Shown here: piece after piece, positions 1 through 8,450 of the stretch
Position numbering within the stretch: the first letter of the stretch is position 1
How the letters are laid out: each line of letters starts with the position of its first letter
NCBI GenBank assembly: GCA_964539975.1
Contig: CAZIKK010000004.1
Coordinates: 85,953 to 149,952 of the forward strand
Direction of reading: 5' to 3'
From: 38-11 sp964539975
Lineage (GTDB): Bacteria > Bacillota > Clostridia > Tissierellales > Dethiosulfatibacteraceae
Length of the DNA stretch: 64,000 nt
The notes under the pieces: model-generated
What the model was told of the DNA's origin: nothing
Database searches by the model: none
Seen by the model: only the letters and a program-made list of their open reading frames with translations
Program-made: the position numbers and the translations under genes

Positions 1-288
1 CGCACCGTATTCAAGTCCTAGTATTTTATTCATGTCTTCTCCTTTTGCAGTCAACATGATAATTGGCGTGTCGGATCTTTCGCGTATTCTTTGACATACT
101 TCCAAACCATCAATTTCTGGCAACATCAGATCTAAAATGATGAGATCGTACTTTTGGGCCCCCTGTTTTTCAAGAGCTTCTTTCCCATCGTATGCCGTGT
201 CTGTTAAATAGCCGTCTTGTTCAAGGCTATATTTCAACCCTTTTACCAACAATGGTTCATCGTCTACAATTAGAATCCTACTGTCCAT
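1..288 (-). CDS. Response regulator, N-terminal part (cut by window edge)
   Basis: Translating the minus strand from the ATG at 288 gives a receiver domain: the acidic pair at D9-D10, the phosphoacceptor aspartate at D53 in an LIILDLMLP context, and the switch Thr80 followed by Lys82. Only 96 codons lie in the window, so the output domain (probably OmpR-type winged helix) is not visible. The gene starts only 3 bases after the selB stop, so it may be co-transcribed with the selenocysteine genes, which is an unusual neighbour for them. A partner histidine kinase would be expected beyond the edge but cannot be seen. Confidence 0.9.
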   Translation of the reverse strand, partial: MDSRILIVDDEPLLVKGLKYSLEQDGYLTDTAYDGKEALEKQGAQKYDLIILDLMLPEIDGLEVCQRIRERSDTPIIMLTAKGEDMNKILGLEYGA

Positions 289-291
289 CTT

Positions 292-2199
292 TCACCTCTC
301 AAGTATTTTATTGCACAACTTGCGACTGTCGCCTTCTCTTTTCGTGATCTTTTTCATATCGAAATATTCAAGCAAAATAATCGCCTTTTTGCGGCTAGTA
401 TTGAACAAATCTCTTGCCTCCGCTGCCGTCATTTCATTGTTTATATCTAAATATTCTTTCAGTTTATTAGTTAAAGTATTTAGGTAATTATTTTGAATGA
501 CAAGTTCATTGTTGATCACTTCTACCTCTTTATTGTATACCATATAGTCAAGCAAAGCATTTTCTCTGTCTAATTCTTGTATGGATTCTTTTTTTACGAT
601 GCCATCGTCTTGGCTGAATAATGCGTTAATTGATGTGTATATCTTGAGTTGTGATCCGCTTAAAATTCTTTCAAATCCAAATAACGCAACGTACTCATTA
701 ATTTGTTCAATCTCTCCTTTGGTTTTCATATGATTTAATATTTTGTTGAATACCCCCGAACTTGCACTTATCTGAGTATTTTTATATAAGGTCTCCTTGT
801 TAATTCCAGGACGCAAGTTATTGGCTAGATGGTATTTCTTAATTTCATCTAACAACTTGTCTCTTAGTTGGTTATAGTTGGTTTTGTCAATGTAGTAGGG
901 TTTGTCGTTGTCCTCGATAAGCATAACTTTTTCTAATTTGACCAAATGACCGATGCTCGATGTCAATGTATCCATATCCCAAGGAAATAATTTGTGTAAA
1001 AAATCTCTCTCAACGAATTCTCTTTGTTCTTTTATAAAAGCGTGTAACACAGTCAACTTGTTTGAGCTGCTTTTTTGTTGGCATGAAAAAATCTGCTCTT
1101 TAGACATCGGCTTTTTCCTCAATGGATAAGGATCCAAAATAGTTCCTCCTCCAACTGTTTCCAACGGTGAATAAAACCGAATGATAAACTTATCTCCAAA
1201 CTTGACCGCTAACGGATCTTCTAACCTTAACTGCGCATAACTACTGTCTCCTGGCATCAGTTCAGCACGTTCAAATAAAATCACTGTCGCCAATGTCTCG
1301 GCCGTTCCAGTAAACATGTGGACACGACTTCCATTTTTGATAATGCGCTGAGAATCCTTTAAATGGATTAATTCCACATCCAGTCGTTTTGTACTAAATA
1401 AGCTGTCTCTTTTAGCAATTACTTGGCCCCTAGATAGCTCATGCTTTGCTGCAGAAGCAATGTTAATAGCGGTTCTTTGCCCAGCAACTGTCTTTGTTGT
1501 GTTTTGTCCATGAACTTGAATGTTCCTAATGCGGTAACCTATTTTATCCGGATAGATACATATTTCGTCATTGATTTCAAAACTACCCTCGATAACTGTT
1601 CCTGTTACCACTGTTCCTATTCCTTTTAGTGTAAAAACTCGGTCAATTGGCATTCTAGCTTGATAGAATTCGTTTCTAGCAGGAATTGTTTTCAACACTT
1701 GATCAATTTTTTGTTTCAAGCTGTCTATACCTTTTCCCGTGACTGATGAAACTTTAACTATGTCAGCCGATTCTAAAAAAGTATGATTGATATGATCTTG
1801 GATATCCTCGGCCACTAACATCTGCATGTCATCATCTACCATATCTACTTTTGTCATAACAATGATGCCTTTTTTTACACCAATCAGCTCAAGAATATTC
1901 AAATGTTCAACTGTTTGAGGCATGACTCCTTCGTCAGCAGCAACTACCAACAAGATCATATCCATTCCAACAACGCCCGAAAGCATGTTGTTCAGAAATT
2001 TTTCATGCCCTGGTACATCGATAACGCCTATTTGACCGCTTGATTGAGACTCAAAAAAAGAAAATCCAAGATCAATTGTAATGCCTCTGGCTTTCTCTTC
2101 TTTTAGACGGTCCGTCTCGATTCCAGTTAAGGCTTTAATCAGAGACGTCTTTCCATGGTCTATGTGTCCAGCTGTACCAATGATAAGATTTCTCATCAT
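292..2199 (-). CDS. selB: Selenocysteine-specific elongation factor SelB
   Basis: SelB is the GTPase that delivers Sec-tRNA(Sec) to UGA codons marked by a SECIS hairpin. The GTPase signatures are visible: GHIDHGKT at residues 11-18, DVPGHE at 61-66 and a TKVD motif near 116. EF-Tu-like beta-barrel domains and a winged-helix-rich C-terminal half follow. At 635 residues it has the normal SelB length, about 240 longer than EF-Tu. The start overlaps the selA stop by four bases (ATGA), so the two genes are translationally coupled; a second ATG directly follows and could equally be used. Confidence 0.97.
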   Translation of the reverse strand: MMRNLIIGTAGHIDHGKTSLIKALTGIETDRLKEEKARGITIDLGFSFFESQSSGQIGVIDVPGHEKFLNNMLSGVVGMDMILLVVAADEGVMPQTVEHLNILELIGVKKGIIVMTKVDMVDDDMQMLVAEDIQDHINHTFLESADIVKVSSVTGKGIDSLKQKIDQVLKTIPARNEFYQARMPIDRVFTLKGIGTVVTGTVIEGSFEINDEICIYPDKIGYRIRNIQVHGQNTTKTVAGQRTAINIASAAKHELSRGQVIAKRDSLFSTKRLDVELIHLKDSQRIIKNGSRVHMFTGTAETLATVILFERAELMPGDSSYAQLRLEDPLAVKFGDKFIIRFYSPLETVGGGTILDPYPLRKKPMSKEQIFSCQQKSSSNKLTVLHAFIKEQREFVERDFLHKLFPWDMDTLTSSIGHLVKLEKVMLIEDNDKPYYIDKTNYNQLRDKLLDEIKKYHLANNLRPGINKETLYKNTQISASSGVFNKILNHMKTKGEIEQINEYVALFGFERILSGSQLKIYTSINALFSQDDGIVKKESIQELDRENALLDYMVYNKEVEVINNELVIQNNYLNTLTNKLKEYLDINNEMTAAEARDLFNTSRKKAIILLEYFDMKKITKREGDSRKLCNKILER

Positions 2200-3602
2200 C
2201 TGTCTCCTCTCTCAATCTTTAGAATGGCTTTCGCGATAGCTTCATACTGTTCTTCGAAAACAGTTCTTAAGTCAATGAGGATTTCTTCGTTTGACACTCT
2301 AGTAACAATGGGCGGGTTATTCTTTCTAAGCCTCTCTTCCATTTCTGATGCTGTGATTTGAAATGGTTTAATGGCAATTGCAAAGCTTTGGATAATTGAC
2401 TGTGGCATTGAACCTCCACCAAATTTTGATACACTTGGAACGATTTCTGTCGTTGATTTTACGTCCAGGCTCTGTATCAAATGCTTTAATCGCAAGGCTT
2501 TTTCCTTGATTTCATCCGAGGAGGTCGTCATCATCTTCAGCACTGGAATATTTTCCGCAACAGTCTTTGAGTTCAAATATCTTCTAAAAACAGCTTCCAA
2601 AGCGGCTAGCGTAAATTTATCCACTCGAAGCGCTCTTGTTAGTTGGTTTTTCTTAAGCTGGTCGATGTATTTCTTTTTCCCAACAATAATGCCACATTGT
2701 GGCCCACCAAGGAGCTTATCTCCACTAAAAGTGACCAAATCGATTCCTTTTTGGATCGAGTCTCTAACGGTAGGTTCATAGTCAAAGTTGTACTCTGTCA
2801 AATCTATTAGAACACCACTACCTAAATCTTCAATCACCATAAGATTTTCTTTTCTCGCTAAATCAACCAACTCTTCCGCTTTTGCGCTTTCGGTAAAACC
2901 TAAAATGTTGTAATTGCTGGTGTGTACTTTCATTAAAACCTTAGTCTGCTCCGAAACCGCTTCTTGGTAGTCTTTCAAATAAGTTCTATTGGTTGTGCCC
3001 ACTTCAATGAGCCTAGCTCCGCTGAGCTTCATTACCTCAGGAATTCGAAAGCTGCCTCCGATCTCTACTAATTCACCTCTAGAAACTATTGTTTCGTATT
3101 CTGAAGAAAATACCTTTAAGGTTAAAATGACAGCAGCCGCATTGTTGTTGACGACAAGAGCACTTTCAGCTCCAGTTAAAGCGCATATCAACTCTTCTAC
3201 TAAGTCATATCTAGATCCTCTTGCACCAATACTTAGATCGTATTCTAAATTTGTATAGTGAATCAAAGTGTTTTTTACTTCCTCAAAGATCTCTTTTGAT
3301 AGGACTGATCTTCCTAAATTAGTATGTATAATCACACCTGTCCCGTTAATGACTTCCTTTAGGTAACCCGTCGTCATATTGATCAAGTCCCTTTCAATTT
3401 TATGCGTAATAGACTCTATTCTCTGATGTATAACCGTTTCTTTCACACCTTCATCGATTAAACCTCTTAAAGTATCCAGATTTTTTCGAATTACCGCAAT
3501 GATAATCTCGCGATCTACATGCTCTGAAAAACAATTGATTTTAGGGCTATTCATCAATATATCTACTTTGGGAATACGCCTGTAAAGTGATTTCTTATCC
3601 AT
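2196..3602 (-). CDS. selA: L-seryl-tRNA(Sec) selenium transferase SelA
   Basis: SelA is a PLP enzyme that converts seryl-tRNA(Sec) to selenocysteyl-tRNA(Sec) using selenophosphate. The 468-residue length is normal for the bacterial family. The PLP-lysine region reads SGDKLLGGPQCG at roughly residue 295, and the N-terminal part carries the INGTGVIIHTNLGR signature. A GGAG box sits about 6 bases before the ATG. It lies 11 bases downstream of selD and overlaps selB, forming selD-selA-selB. The tRNA-Sec gene (selC) was not found in this window. Confidence 0.97.
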   Translation of the reverse strand: MDKKSLYRRIPKVDILMNSPKINCFSEHVDREIIIAVIRKNLDTLRGLIDEGVKETVIHQRIESITHKIERDLINMTTGYLKEVINGTGVIIHTNLGRSVLSKEIFEEVKNTLIHYTNLEYDLSIGARGSRYDLVEELICALTGAESALVVNNNAAAVILTLKVFSSEYETIVSRGELVEIGGSFRIPEVMKLSGARLIEVGTTNRTYLKDYQEAVSEQTKVLMKVHTSNYNILGFTESAKAEELVDLARKENLMVIEDLGSGVLIDLTEYNFDYEPTVRDSIQKGIDLVTFSGDKLLGGPQCGIIVGKKKYIDQLKKNQLTRALRVDKFTLAALEAVFRRYLNSKTVAENIPVLKMMTTSSDEIKEKALRLKHLIQSLDVKSTTEIVPSVSKFGGGSMPQSIIQSFAIAIKPFQITASEMEERLRKNNPPIVTRVSNEEILIDLRTVFEEQYEAIAKAILKIERGDR

Positions 3603-3613
3603 TCAATTCTCCA

Positions 3614-4639
3614 TTACTTTAATTGTACATGTATTTCCTTTTGTTCGATTACTCTTCCAATGATTTTGAATAGTTTTTGTTTTTCCAAGTTGTTCAATTC
3701 ATTTGGTGGTACTGTGATCAGAAGCCCACCTGATGTTTGTGGGTCAAAGCATATATCTAGTACATCATTGTCTGTATATTCTCCAAAATCCATATAGGCT
3801 TCGTAGTGTGCTCTGTTTTTGTAAGTACCACCAGGGATCAACCCCATTTCAGCATATCCAATAGTTCCCTTTATGATAGGGATTTTACCAACCTCAATTT
3901 CCATAGTGACCTGGCTGTTAACAGCCATTTCATCAAGATGTCCTAGTAGACCAAAACCTGTGACATCTGTGCACGCTGTTGCGGAAAGGCTTTTTGCTAT
4001 TTCAGATGCTTGCCCATTCAAACACATCATTGTTTCAACGGCGCGGTTGTAGTCAATTTCACTGATCATACCGCCTTTGATTGCTGTGTTCAAAATACCT
4101 GTTCCTAATGGTTTGGACAAGGCAATATAATCTCCTGGTTGTGCACCACTGTTTGTAAGAATTTTGTCGCAATCAACAAAACCCATGACTGACAAGCCGT
4201 ATTTGGGTTCATCATCTTCTATTGAATGTCCACCTGCTAAAACGGCTGAGGCTTCTTTTACTTTGTCTGCTCCTCCTTTTAGGATTTCTGTAAGAATATG
4301 GGCGGGCAGACAATTTGGGAATCCAACTATATTAAGAGCTAAGACGGGCTTGCCTCCCATGGCATAAACATCACTCAAAGCATTGGCAGCAGCAATTGCT
4401 CCAAAAGTATAAGGGTCATCCACTACTGGTGTGAAAAAGTCAACTGTTTGGATAATGCACAGTTTGTCATTTACTTGATAAACGGCTGCGTCGTCTGCTT
4501 TGCCAATCCCAACTAACAATCTATTATCTTCAAAATCAGGTAAGTGACTCAAAACTTGAGCCAAGGTCTCAGGACCTATTTTAGCCGCTCAGCCAGAGCT
4601 TTTTGTCATTTGTGTCAATCTAATTTCTTCTAGTGTCAT
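3614..4639 (-). CDS. selD: Selenide, water dikinase SelD, itself a selenoprotein
   Basis: SelD makes selenophosphate from selenide and ATP, the selenium donor for SelA. An automated call would begin at a TTG near 4564, but the reading frame extends upstream through one UGA to an ATG at 4639 preceded by AGGAGG. The resulting N-terminus has the classic catalytic motif Ser-Ser-Gly-Sec-Ala-Ala-Lys, with UGA as codon 17 (bases 4591-4589). Full length is then 341 residues, normal for SelD. The rest shows the AIR-synthase-like fold with the glycine-rich TGFGLLGHL and DPQTSGGLL segments. It heads the selDAB operon, so the cell needs Sec insertion to make its own selenium donor. Confidence 0.96.
4564..4591 (-). 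promoter_or_regulatory. UGA(Sec) codon and candidate bacterial SECIS hairpin in selD
   Basis: On the minus strand the UGA at 4591-4589 is followed after 11 bases by a perfect 5-bp stem AGGUC/GACCU closing a CUGA tetraloop (4577-4564). Placing a short hairpin 15-20 bases behind the UGA inside the coding region is how bacterial SECIS elements are arranged for SelB recognition. The stem is short and the bases nearer the UGA do not pair well, so the lower helix is uncertain. Confidence 0.75.
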
Positions 4640-4655
4640 CTTGTCCTCCTAAATA

Positions 4656-4683
4656 ATTGTATTCTAAATACAAAGGATAACAA
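4656..4683 (-). promoter_or_regulatory. Probable promoter of the selDAB operon
   Basis: On the minus strand TTGTTA (4683-4678) and TACAAT (4661-4656) are separated by 16 bases, a fair sigma-A match. The transcript would start a few bases before the AGGAGG that serves selD. It lies in the 56-base gap behind comEA. Confidence 0.5.
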
Positions 4684-4695
4684 CCATACGTTCAT

Positions 4696-5361
4696 TTATT
4701 GTACGGTGATGAGATCTTTCAATGCATCGTACTTTGCATTGGCTATGCCTGAGACATTCATCACTTCTTCTATGGTTGAAAACATTTTTTCATTACGATA
4801 GGCAATGATTCTTTGGGCCAACACCTCTCCAATTCCTGGAAGGGTTTCTAATTGTGATTGACTTGCCGTGTTGATATTGATCTTTGAATCATTTAAACTT
4901 CCAGCTTCAGAGCTACTTTCATAGTTTTCAGACACATCCGGTTCAGGAATATAAATTTCGTTTATTTCTGGGATGTAGATTTTTTGTCTATCCTTAACCT
5001 CGTCAGCACGATTGATATTTCTCGTGTCTGCATCCTCTTTTAATCCTCCTGCCACATCGATTAATGTAAATAGTCGAGTTCCAGACGGTACCATGAAAAC
5101 CCCAGGGTTGTTAACCGCACCATCAATATCAACATAAATCACTTCTGGTTGACTATCCTTGACTGTGTCAATCTCCGTATTCGTATCAGATTCTTCAAGT
5201 TGAGAAAAATCTTCACTTTCATTCGTCTCATCCACAAGATGATTCGTCAATGCGGTGGCTATACTCACGTTACTCAGTTGACTTTTGATAAAAAAAAAGC
5301 AACTACCCAGCAACAATGCGGACACGGTTATGATGACTGTTCTTCTACTGATGTTTTCCAT
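4696..5361 (-). CDS. comEA: ComEA-like DNA-binding competence protein
   Basis: This 221-residue protein has one N-terminal membrane anchor (about residues 8-26), an acidic linker, a SLBB-type domain (about 73-133) and a C-terminal tandem helix-hairpin-helix domain containing LETLPGIGEVLAQRI. That layout and length match ComEA, the surface receptor that binds double-stranded DNA during natural transformation. The usual partners comEC and comEB are not next to it, so whether the cell is transformable cannot be said from here. It stands alone, divergent from the carboxypeptidase gene. Confidence 0.9.
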   Translation of the reverse strand: MENISRRTVIITVSALLLGSCFFFIKSQLSNVSIATALTNHLVDETNESEDFSQLEESDTNTEIDTVKDSQPEVIYVDIDGAVNNPGVFMVPSGTRLFTLIDVAGGLKEDADTRNINRADEVKDRQKIYIPEINEIYIPEPDVSENYESSSEAGSLNDSKININTASQSQLETLPGIGEVLAQRIIAYRNEKMFSTIEEVMNVSGIANAKYDALKDLITVQ

Positions 5362-5424
5362 ATAGTCCCCTTTACCTTTAGTCTATTTATCATTTTAATC
5401 TATCATACCAAAAAAAAGAAAAAC

Positions 5425-5453
5425 TTACAATTTATATAAAAGTTTGCTATACT
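5425..5453 (+). promoter_or_regulatory. Probable promoter of the carboxypeptidase gene
   Basis: TTACAA (5425-5430) and TATACT (5448-5453) are 17 bases apart, giving a start near 5460. This supports the downstream ATG at 5482 over the TTG at 5458 as the translation start. Confidence 0.5.
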
Positions 5454-5481
5454 GTTTTTGGCAATCAAAGCGGAGGATATC

Positions 5482-6768
5482 ATGAAAAAATATTTACTAA
5501 TCATTTTTTTGCTCACCTTAATATGTAACACAGCTGTAGGTTACAGTGAAGATAAACTAGATTGTCCTTCATCTGTTTTAGTGGATGCTCATTCTGGAAA
5601 GATACTGTTCTCCAATCATTCAGATGAAATCCGTTTCCCTGCTAGTTTAACCAAAGTCATGACAGCCATACTTGCTCTTGAGATGGGAGATTTTTCAGAT
5701 ATTCTTACGGTAGATGATTCAACCCCCTACACAATTGATGGTAGCCATATAGCCCTTGAACCTGGAGAACAAATAAATTTTGTTCATATGCTTAATGCTT
5801 TGTTAATCGCTTCGGCCAATGATGTCGCAGAGGTAATCGCCATCAATTATGAGGGCTCGGTTGAAAGTTTTGTTGATAAAATGAATGAAAAAGCAGTGGA
5901 GTTGGGAATGTCCCAAACCCATTTCACCAACCCACATGGCCTTCATGATGAAAATCATTATTCAACGGCTGAAGATATGGCTAAACTAGCTGTTTACGCT
6001 TATAAAAACGAGACCATCCGTGAAATTATTGAAAAACCAAATTACACGATTCCTCCCACCAACATAAAAAATGAAGAACGCTATTTAAACAACTCAAACA
6101 GACTGCTATCAGGCGTTGGTTATGGCAACCAGATCATCATTGACGGTTATTACGTGGACATAAAGTATGAAGGGGCAACAGGATTCAAGACTGGCTATAC
6201 ACCTGAAGCCGGTAGTTGTTTAATCGGATCTGCAAAGAAGGATGATTTGGAGCTAATTTCTGTTGTGTTAGGTGGCTATATCACAGAAGTTTACAGCGAT
6301 ACGGTTAAATTATTCAATTATGGTTTCGATCACTTTGAAAATGTCCAACTCGTTGAATCCGGCATGTTTTATAAAAATGCACGTCTTGACAATCTTGTCC
6401 TTGAAGAGGTTCCTCTCATCACAAGCCGTAGTCTTTCTGCTGTCATCCCAATCGAGATGAAAGCGTCTATCTATGAAGTTGTTGATTATTACGATTATGA
6501 TATTCCGCTTAGTAAAGACGAAAGAATCGCTTTCGTCTCCTATTATATAGACAATGAGCTTCTCGGCTCTGTCGATCTAATCTCACCTATCCAAGTTAAT
6601 GCTATCGGCATGCCTAACGAGTCCGATTGGGATAGGTTGGTCCCTATCATTAAACAAATCTTCTTTATCATCTCCATCATTATACTTCTGGTGTTCTTGT
6701 TAAGAGTCTATAATATTCTTCGTATTCAGCGTATCCGCAGGAAAAGAAAAAAGAAAACTGGCCTTTAA
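5482..6768 (+). CDS. D-alanyl-D-alanine carboxypeptidase (peptidase S11, DacF-like)
   Basis: A low-molecular-weight penicillin-binding protein that trims the terminal D-alanine from peptidoglycan stem peptides outside the membrane. From the ATG at 5482 (GGAGG seven bases upstream) there is a signal peptide, then the active-site motifs S55-x-x-K58, S111-A-N113 and K236-T-G. A C-terminal PBP5-like beta domain and a final transmembrane helix with a very basic tail follow, so unlike E. coli DacA it is anchored by a full helix. Its end overlaps the convergent rsfS gene by four bases. Confidence 0.93.
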   Translation: MKKYLLIIFLLTLICNTAVGYSEDKLDCPSSVLVDAHSGKILFSNHSDEIRFPASLTKVMTAILALEMGDFSDILTVDDSTPYTIDGSHIALEPGEQINFVHMLNALLIASANDVAEVIAINYEGSVESFVDKMNEKAVELGMSQTHFTNPHGLHDENHYSTAEDMAKLAVYAYKNETIREIIEKPNYTIPPTNIKNEERYLNNSNRLLSGVGYGNQIIIDGYYVDIKYEGATGFKTGYTPEAGSCLIGSAKKDDLELISVVLGGYITEVYSDTVKLFNYGFDHFENVQLVESGMFYKNARLDNLVLEEVPLITSRSLSAVIPIEMKASIYEVVDYYDYDIPLSKDERIAFVSYYIDNELLGSVDLISPIQVNAIGMPNESDWDRLVPIIKQIFFIISIIILLVFLLRVYNILRIQRIRRKRKKKTGL

Positions 6769-6780
6769 TGCCAGTTTTCT
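6752..6780. terminator. Bidirectional terminator hairpin inside two gene ends
   Basis: AGAAAACTGGC (6752-6762) pairs perfectly with GCCAGTTTTCT (6770-6780) around a 7-base loop, with A-rich and T-rich flanks. The stem is formed by the last codons of both convergent genes, so it can end transcription from either side without any intergenic space. Confidence 0.8.
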
Positions 6781-7133
6781 ACTCCGTATTGTTCTATCTC
6801 TATATTATCACCATCTGCCCATAGTTGTTCTAATTTATAAATGCTCCTTTCGTCTTTATGGAAAACATGCACAATGATATCACCATAATCTAACAGTATC
6901 CATCTCTTGCTTGACATTCCTTCTTTGCCTAATAGTTGGAAACCTTGTTTTGACATAGTATTATCAATTTCTTCAGCAACCGCTTCGGCTTGTCTTTCAT
7001 TATTCACAGAGCAAATAACAAAATAATCGGTAAACGATGAAACTTTCGAGAGATCTATCAATTTAAAAGCATAACCCTTTTTACTCTCACAAGCTTTCAA
7101 TATTGTTTCAATCATCAGGTTTGTTTTGTTCAA
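6765..7133 (-). CDS. rsfS: Ribosomal silencing factor RsfS (YbeB/Iojap family)
   Basis: RsfS binds ribosomal protein L14 and blocks subunit joining when nutrients run short. The 122-residue protein shows the family core SSFTDYFVICSVNNERQAEA and a conserved RWILLDYGDIIVHVF segment. Translation probably starts at a TTG seven bases after an AGGAGG that overlaps the yqeK stop. The order nadD-yqeK-rsfS is a common Firmicutes arrangement and supports the call. Confidence 0.95.
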   Translation of the reverse strand: MNKTNLMIETILKACESKKGYAFKLIDLSKVSSFTDYFVICSVNNERQAEAVAEEIDNTMSKQGFQLLGKEGMSSKRWILLDYGDIIVHVFHKDERSIYKLEQLWADGDNIEIEQYGVENWH

Positions 7134-7134
7134 A

Positions 7135-7704
7135 TTACAACCTCCTCCTTTTTTTGTACCATGCCAAGGCCTTTACAGTATTGGCGTGTATTTGATTATT
7201 GTTTCGTTTTAAATAGTTTAAAGTATGTTCCAACAAACAAATCAGCCCTCTTTCCAAATCTTCGAAAGCCACTTCTCTTATTTTTTCAACACCATCATAA
7301 TGTCTGCCAGCATCTATCCCATCTGCCACGAAGACAATTTTTTCCAACATGGACATGTTTTCTCTACCTGTTGTATGATAGCGGATGGCATTTAAAATGT
7401 CAACATCCGAAATACGAAAGCGGTCCTGTGCCATATATCTACCCAAAACCGCATGCTGCAATTGAATGTTTTGCTTTGTCGTTTGATCAAGTATAATGTC
7501 ATACCCTCTTATTGTATCAAAAATCAACTTATTGTTCTTTAGTTTGCCACAATCATGCAAGTAGGCTGCTACAGCGGTTTTGTTTAGATCTTCACCCGCT
7601 ATTTTAGCTAATTTAAGTGCGGTACAAGATACACTAAGAGAATGAGCTTCTCTTTCACTCCCAATTAAGTTGACCAATTCCCTTTGCCAAACGTCTTTAT
7701 CCAT
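7135..7704 (-). CDS. yqeK: YqeK family HD-domain hydrolase
   Basis: YqeK proteins are HD-domain metal hydrolases; characterised members cleave diadenosine tetraphosphate symmetrically. The HD signature is clear: His of HSLSVS near residue 28, HDCGK near 53, and a later HAVLGR and YHTTGR. I place the start at the ATG at 7704 because AGGAGGAG precedes it closely, rather than ten codons upstream. It overlaps the end of nadD by eight bases and is followed at once by rsfS, so the three are one operon. Confidence 0.9.
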   Translation of the reverse strand: MDKDVWQRELVNLIGSEREAHSLSVSCTALKLAKIAGEDLNKTAVAAYLHDCGKLKNNKLIFDTIRGYDIILDQTTKQNIQLQHAVLGRYMAQDRFRISDVDILNAIRYHTTGRENMSMLEKIVFVADGIDAGRHYDGVEKIREVAFEDLERGLICLLEHTLNYLKRNNNQIHANTVKALAWYKKRRRL

Positions 7705-8320
7705 CCACTCCTCCTGCCAAATTATACAGACCATTCTTCCGAATGTAGGCTTCCACTGTTTCAGGAAGTAAGTATTTGATGGGTTTATTGGTCATTAATC
7801 GAAATCGGATATCTGTTGATGAAATTTTGAGTAATGGTGCATTCACAACATGTATTTCAGCACCATATTTTTGCTTTGCCTGGTGAATTTGTCTGTCAAG
7901 CAAGTCCTTGCCGTATCCAGGTCGATTTACTGCGATAAACGCGCAAATTCTGAATAATTCTTCTGGATCTTTCCATGTTGACAAGTCAAGTATGGTATCT
8001 GCGCCAGCTATAAAGTACCATTCAACATCCGGATAGTTTTTTTTCAAGTATCGGATGGTTTCAATGGTATAAGAAGGCCCTTTTTTTGTAACTTCATAAT
8101 CAGAAACATCAAAACAAGGATGCGACATCGTTGCAAGTTGTGTCATCATGTAACGGTGTTCTGGGGAAGTAATGCCATCGCTTGACTTGTGAGGTGGTTG
8201 ACCCGTAGGAATGAAGTATATTCTATTTAATGAAAACTCAAACATAACCTCGTTGGCTATCACCAAATGTCCGTAGTGAATGGGATCAAAAGTGCCTCCC
8301 ATTATGCCATATTTCAACAA
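7697..8320 (-). CDS. nadD: Nicotinate-nucleotide adenylyltransferase NadD
   Basis: NadD adenylates nicotinate mononucleotide in NAD synthesis. The nucleotidyltransferase signature GGTFDPIHYGH is at residues 8-18 and the second motif ISSTDIR is near the C-terminus. At 207 residues it has the normal length. The start is a TTG eight bases after AAAGGAGG. First gene of nadD-yqeK-rsfS. Confidence 0.96.
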   Translation of the reverse strand: MLKYGIMGGTFDPIHYGHLVIANEVMFEFSLNRIYFIPTGQPPHKSSDGITSPEHRYMMTQLATMSHPCFDVSDYEVTKKGPSYTIETIRYLKKNYPDVEWYFIAGADTILDLSTWKDPEELFRICAFIAVNRPGYGKDLLDRQIHQAKQKYGAEIHVVNAPLLKISSTDIRFRLMTNKPIKYLLPETVEAYIRKNGLYNLAGGVDG

Positions 8321-8450
8321 TTACTTGTCCTCCTTTTATGGTGATATCATTATACAATATTGACTTACGGATTACAAATACACAAATCACACTTTTACAC
8401 TTAAAATATATGTTATAATATTTTCATACGTCTATAAAGGAGTGAATCCA

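Noticed and set aside
3614..4564. SelD starting at the TTG near 4564
   Set aside because: It lacks a ribosome binding site and the catalytic Sec; the frame continues upstream through UGA to a good start.
8442..8450. GTG at 8442 as the dxr start
   Set aside because: It overlaps the AAAGGAG ribosome binding site; the TTG at 8451 has proper spacing.
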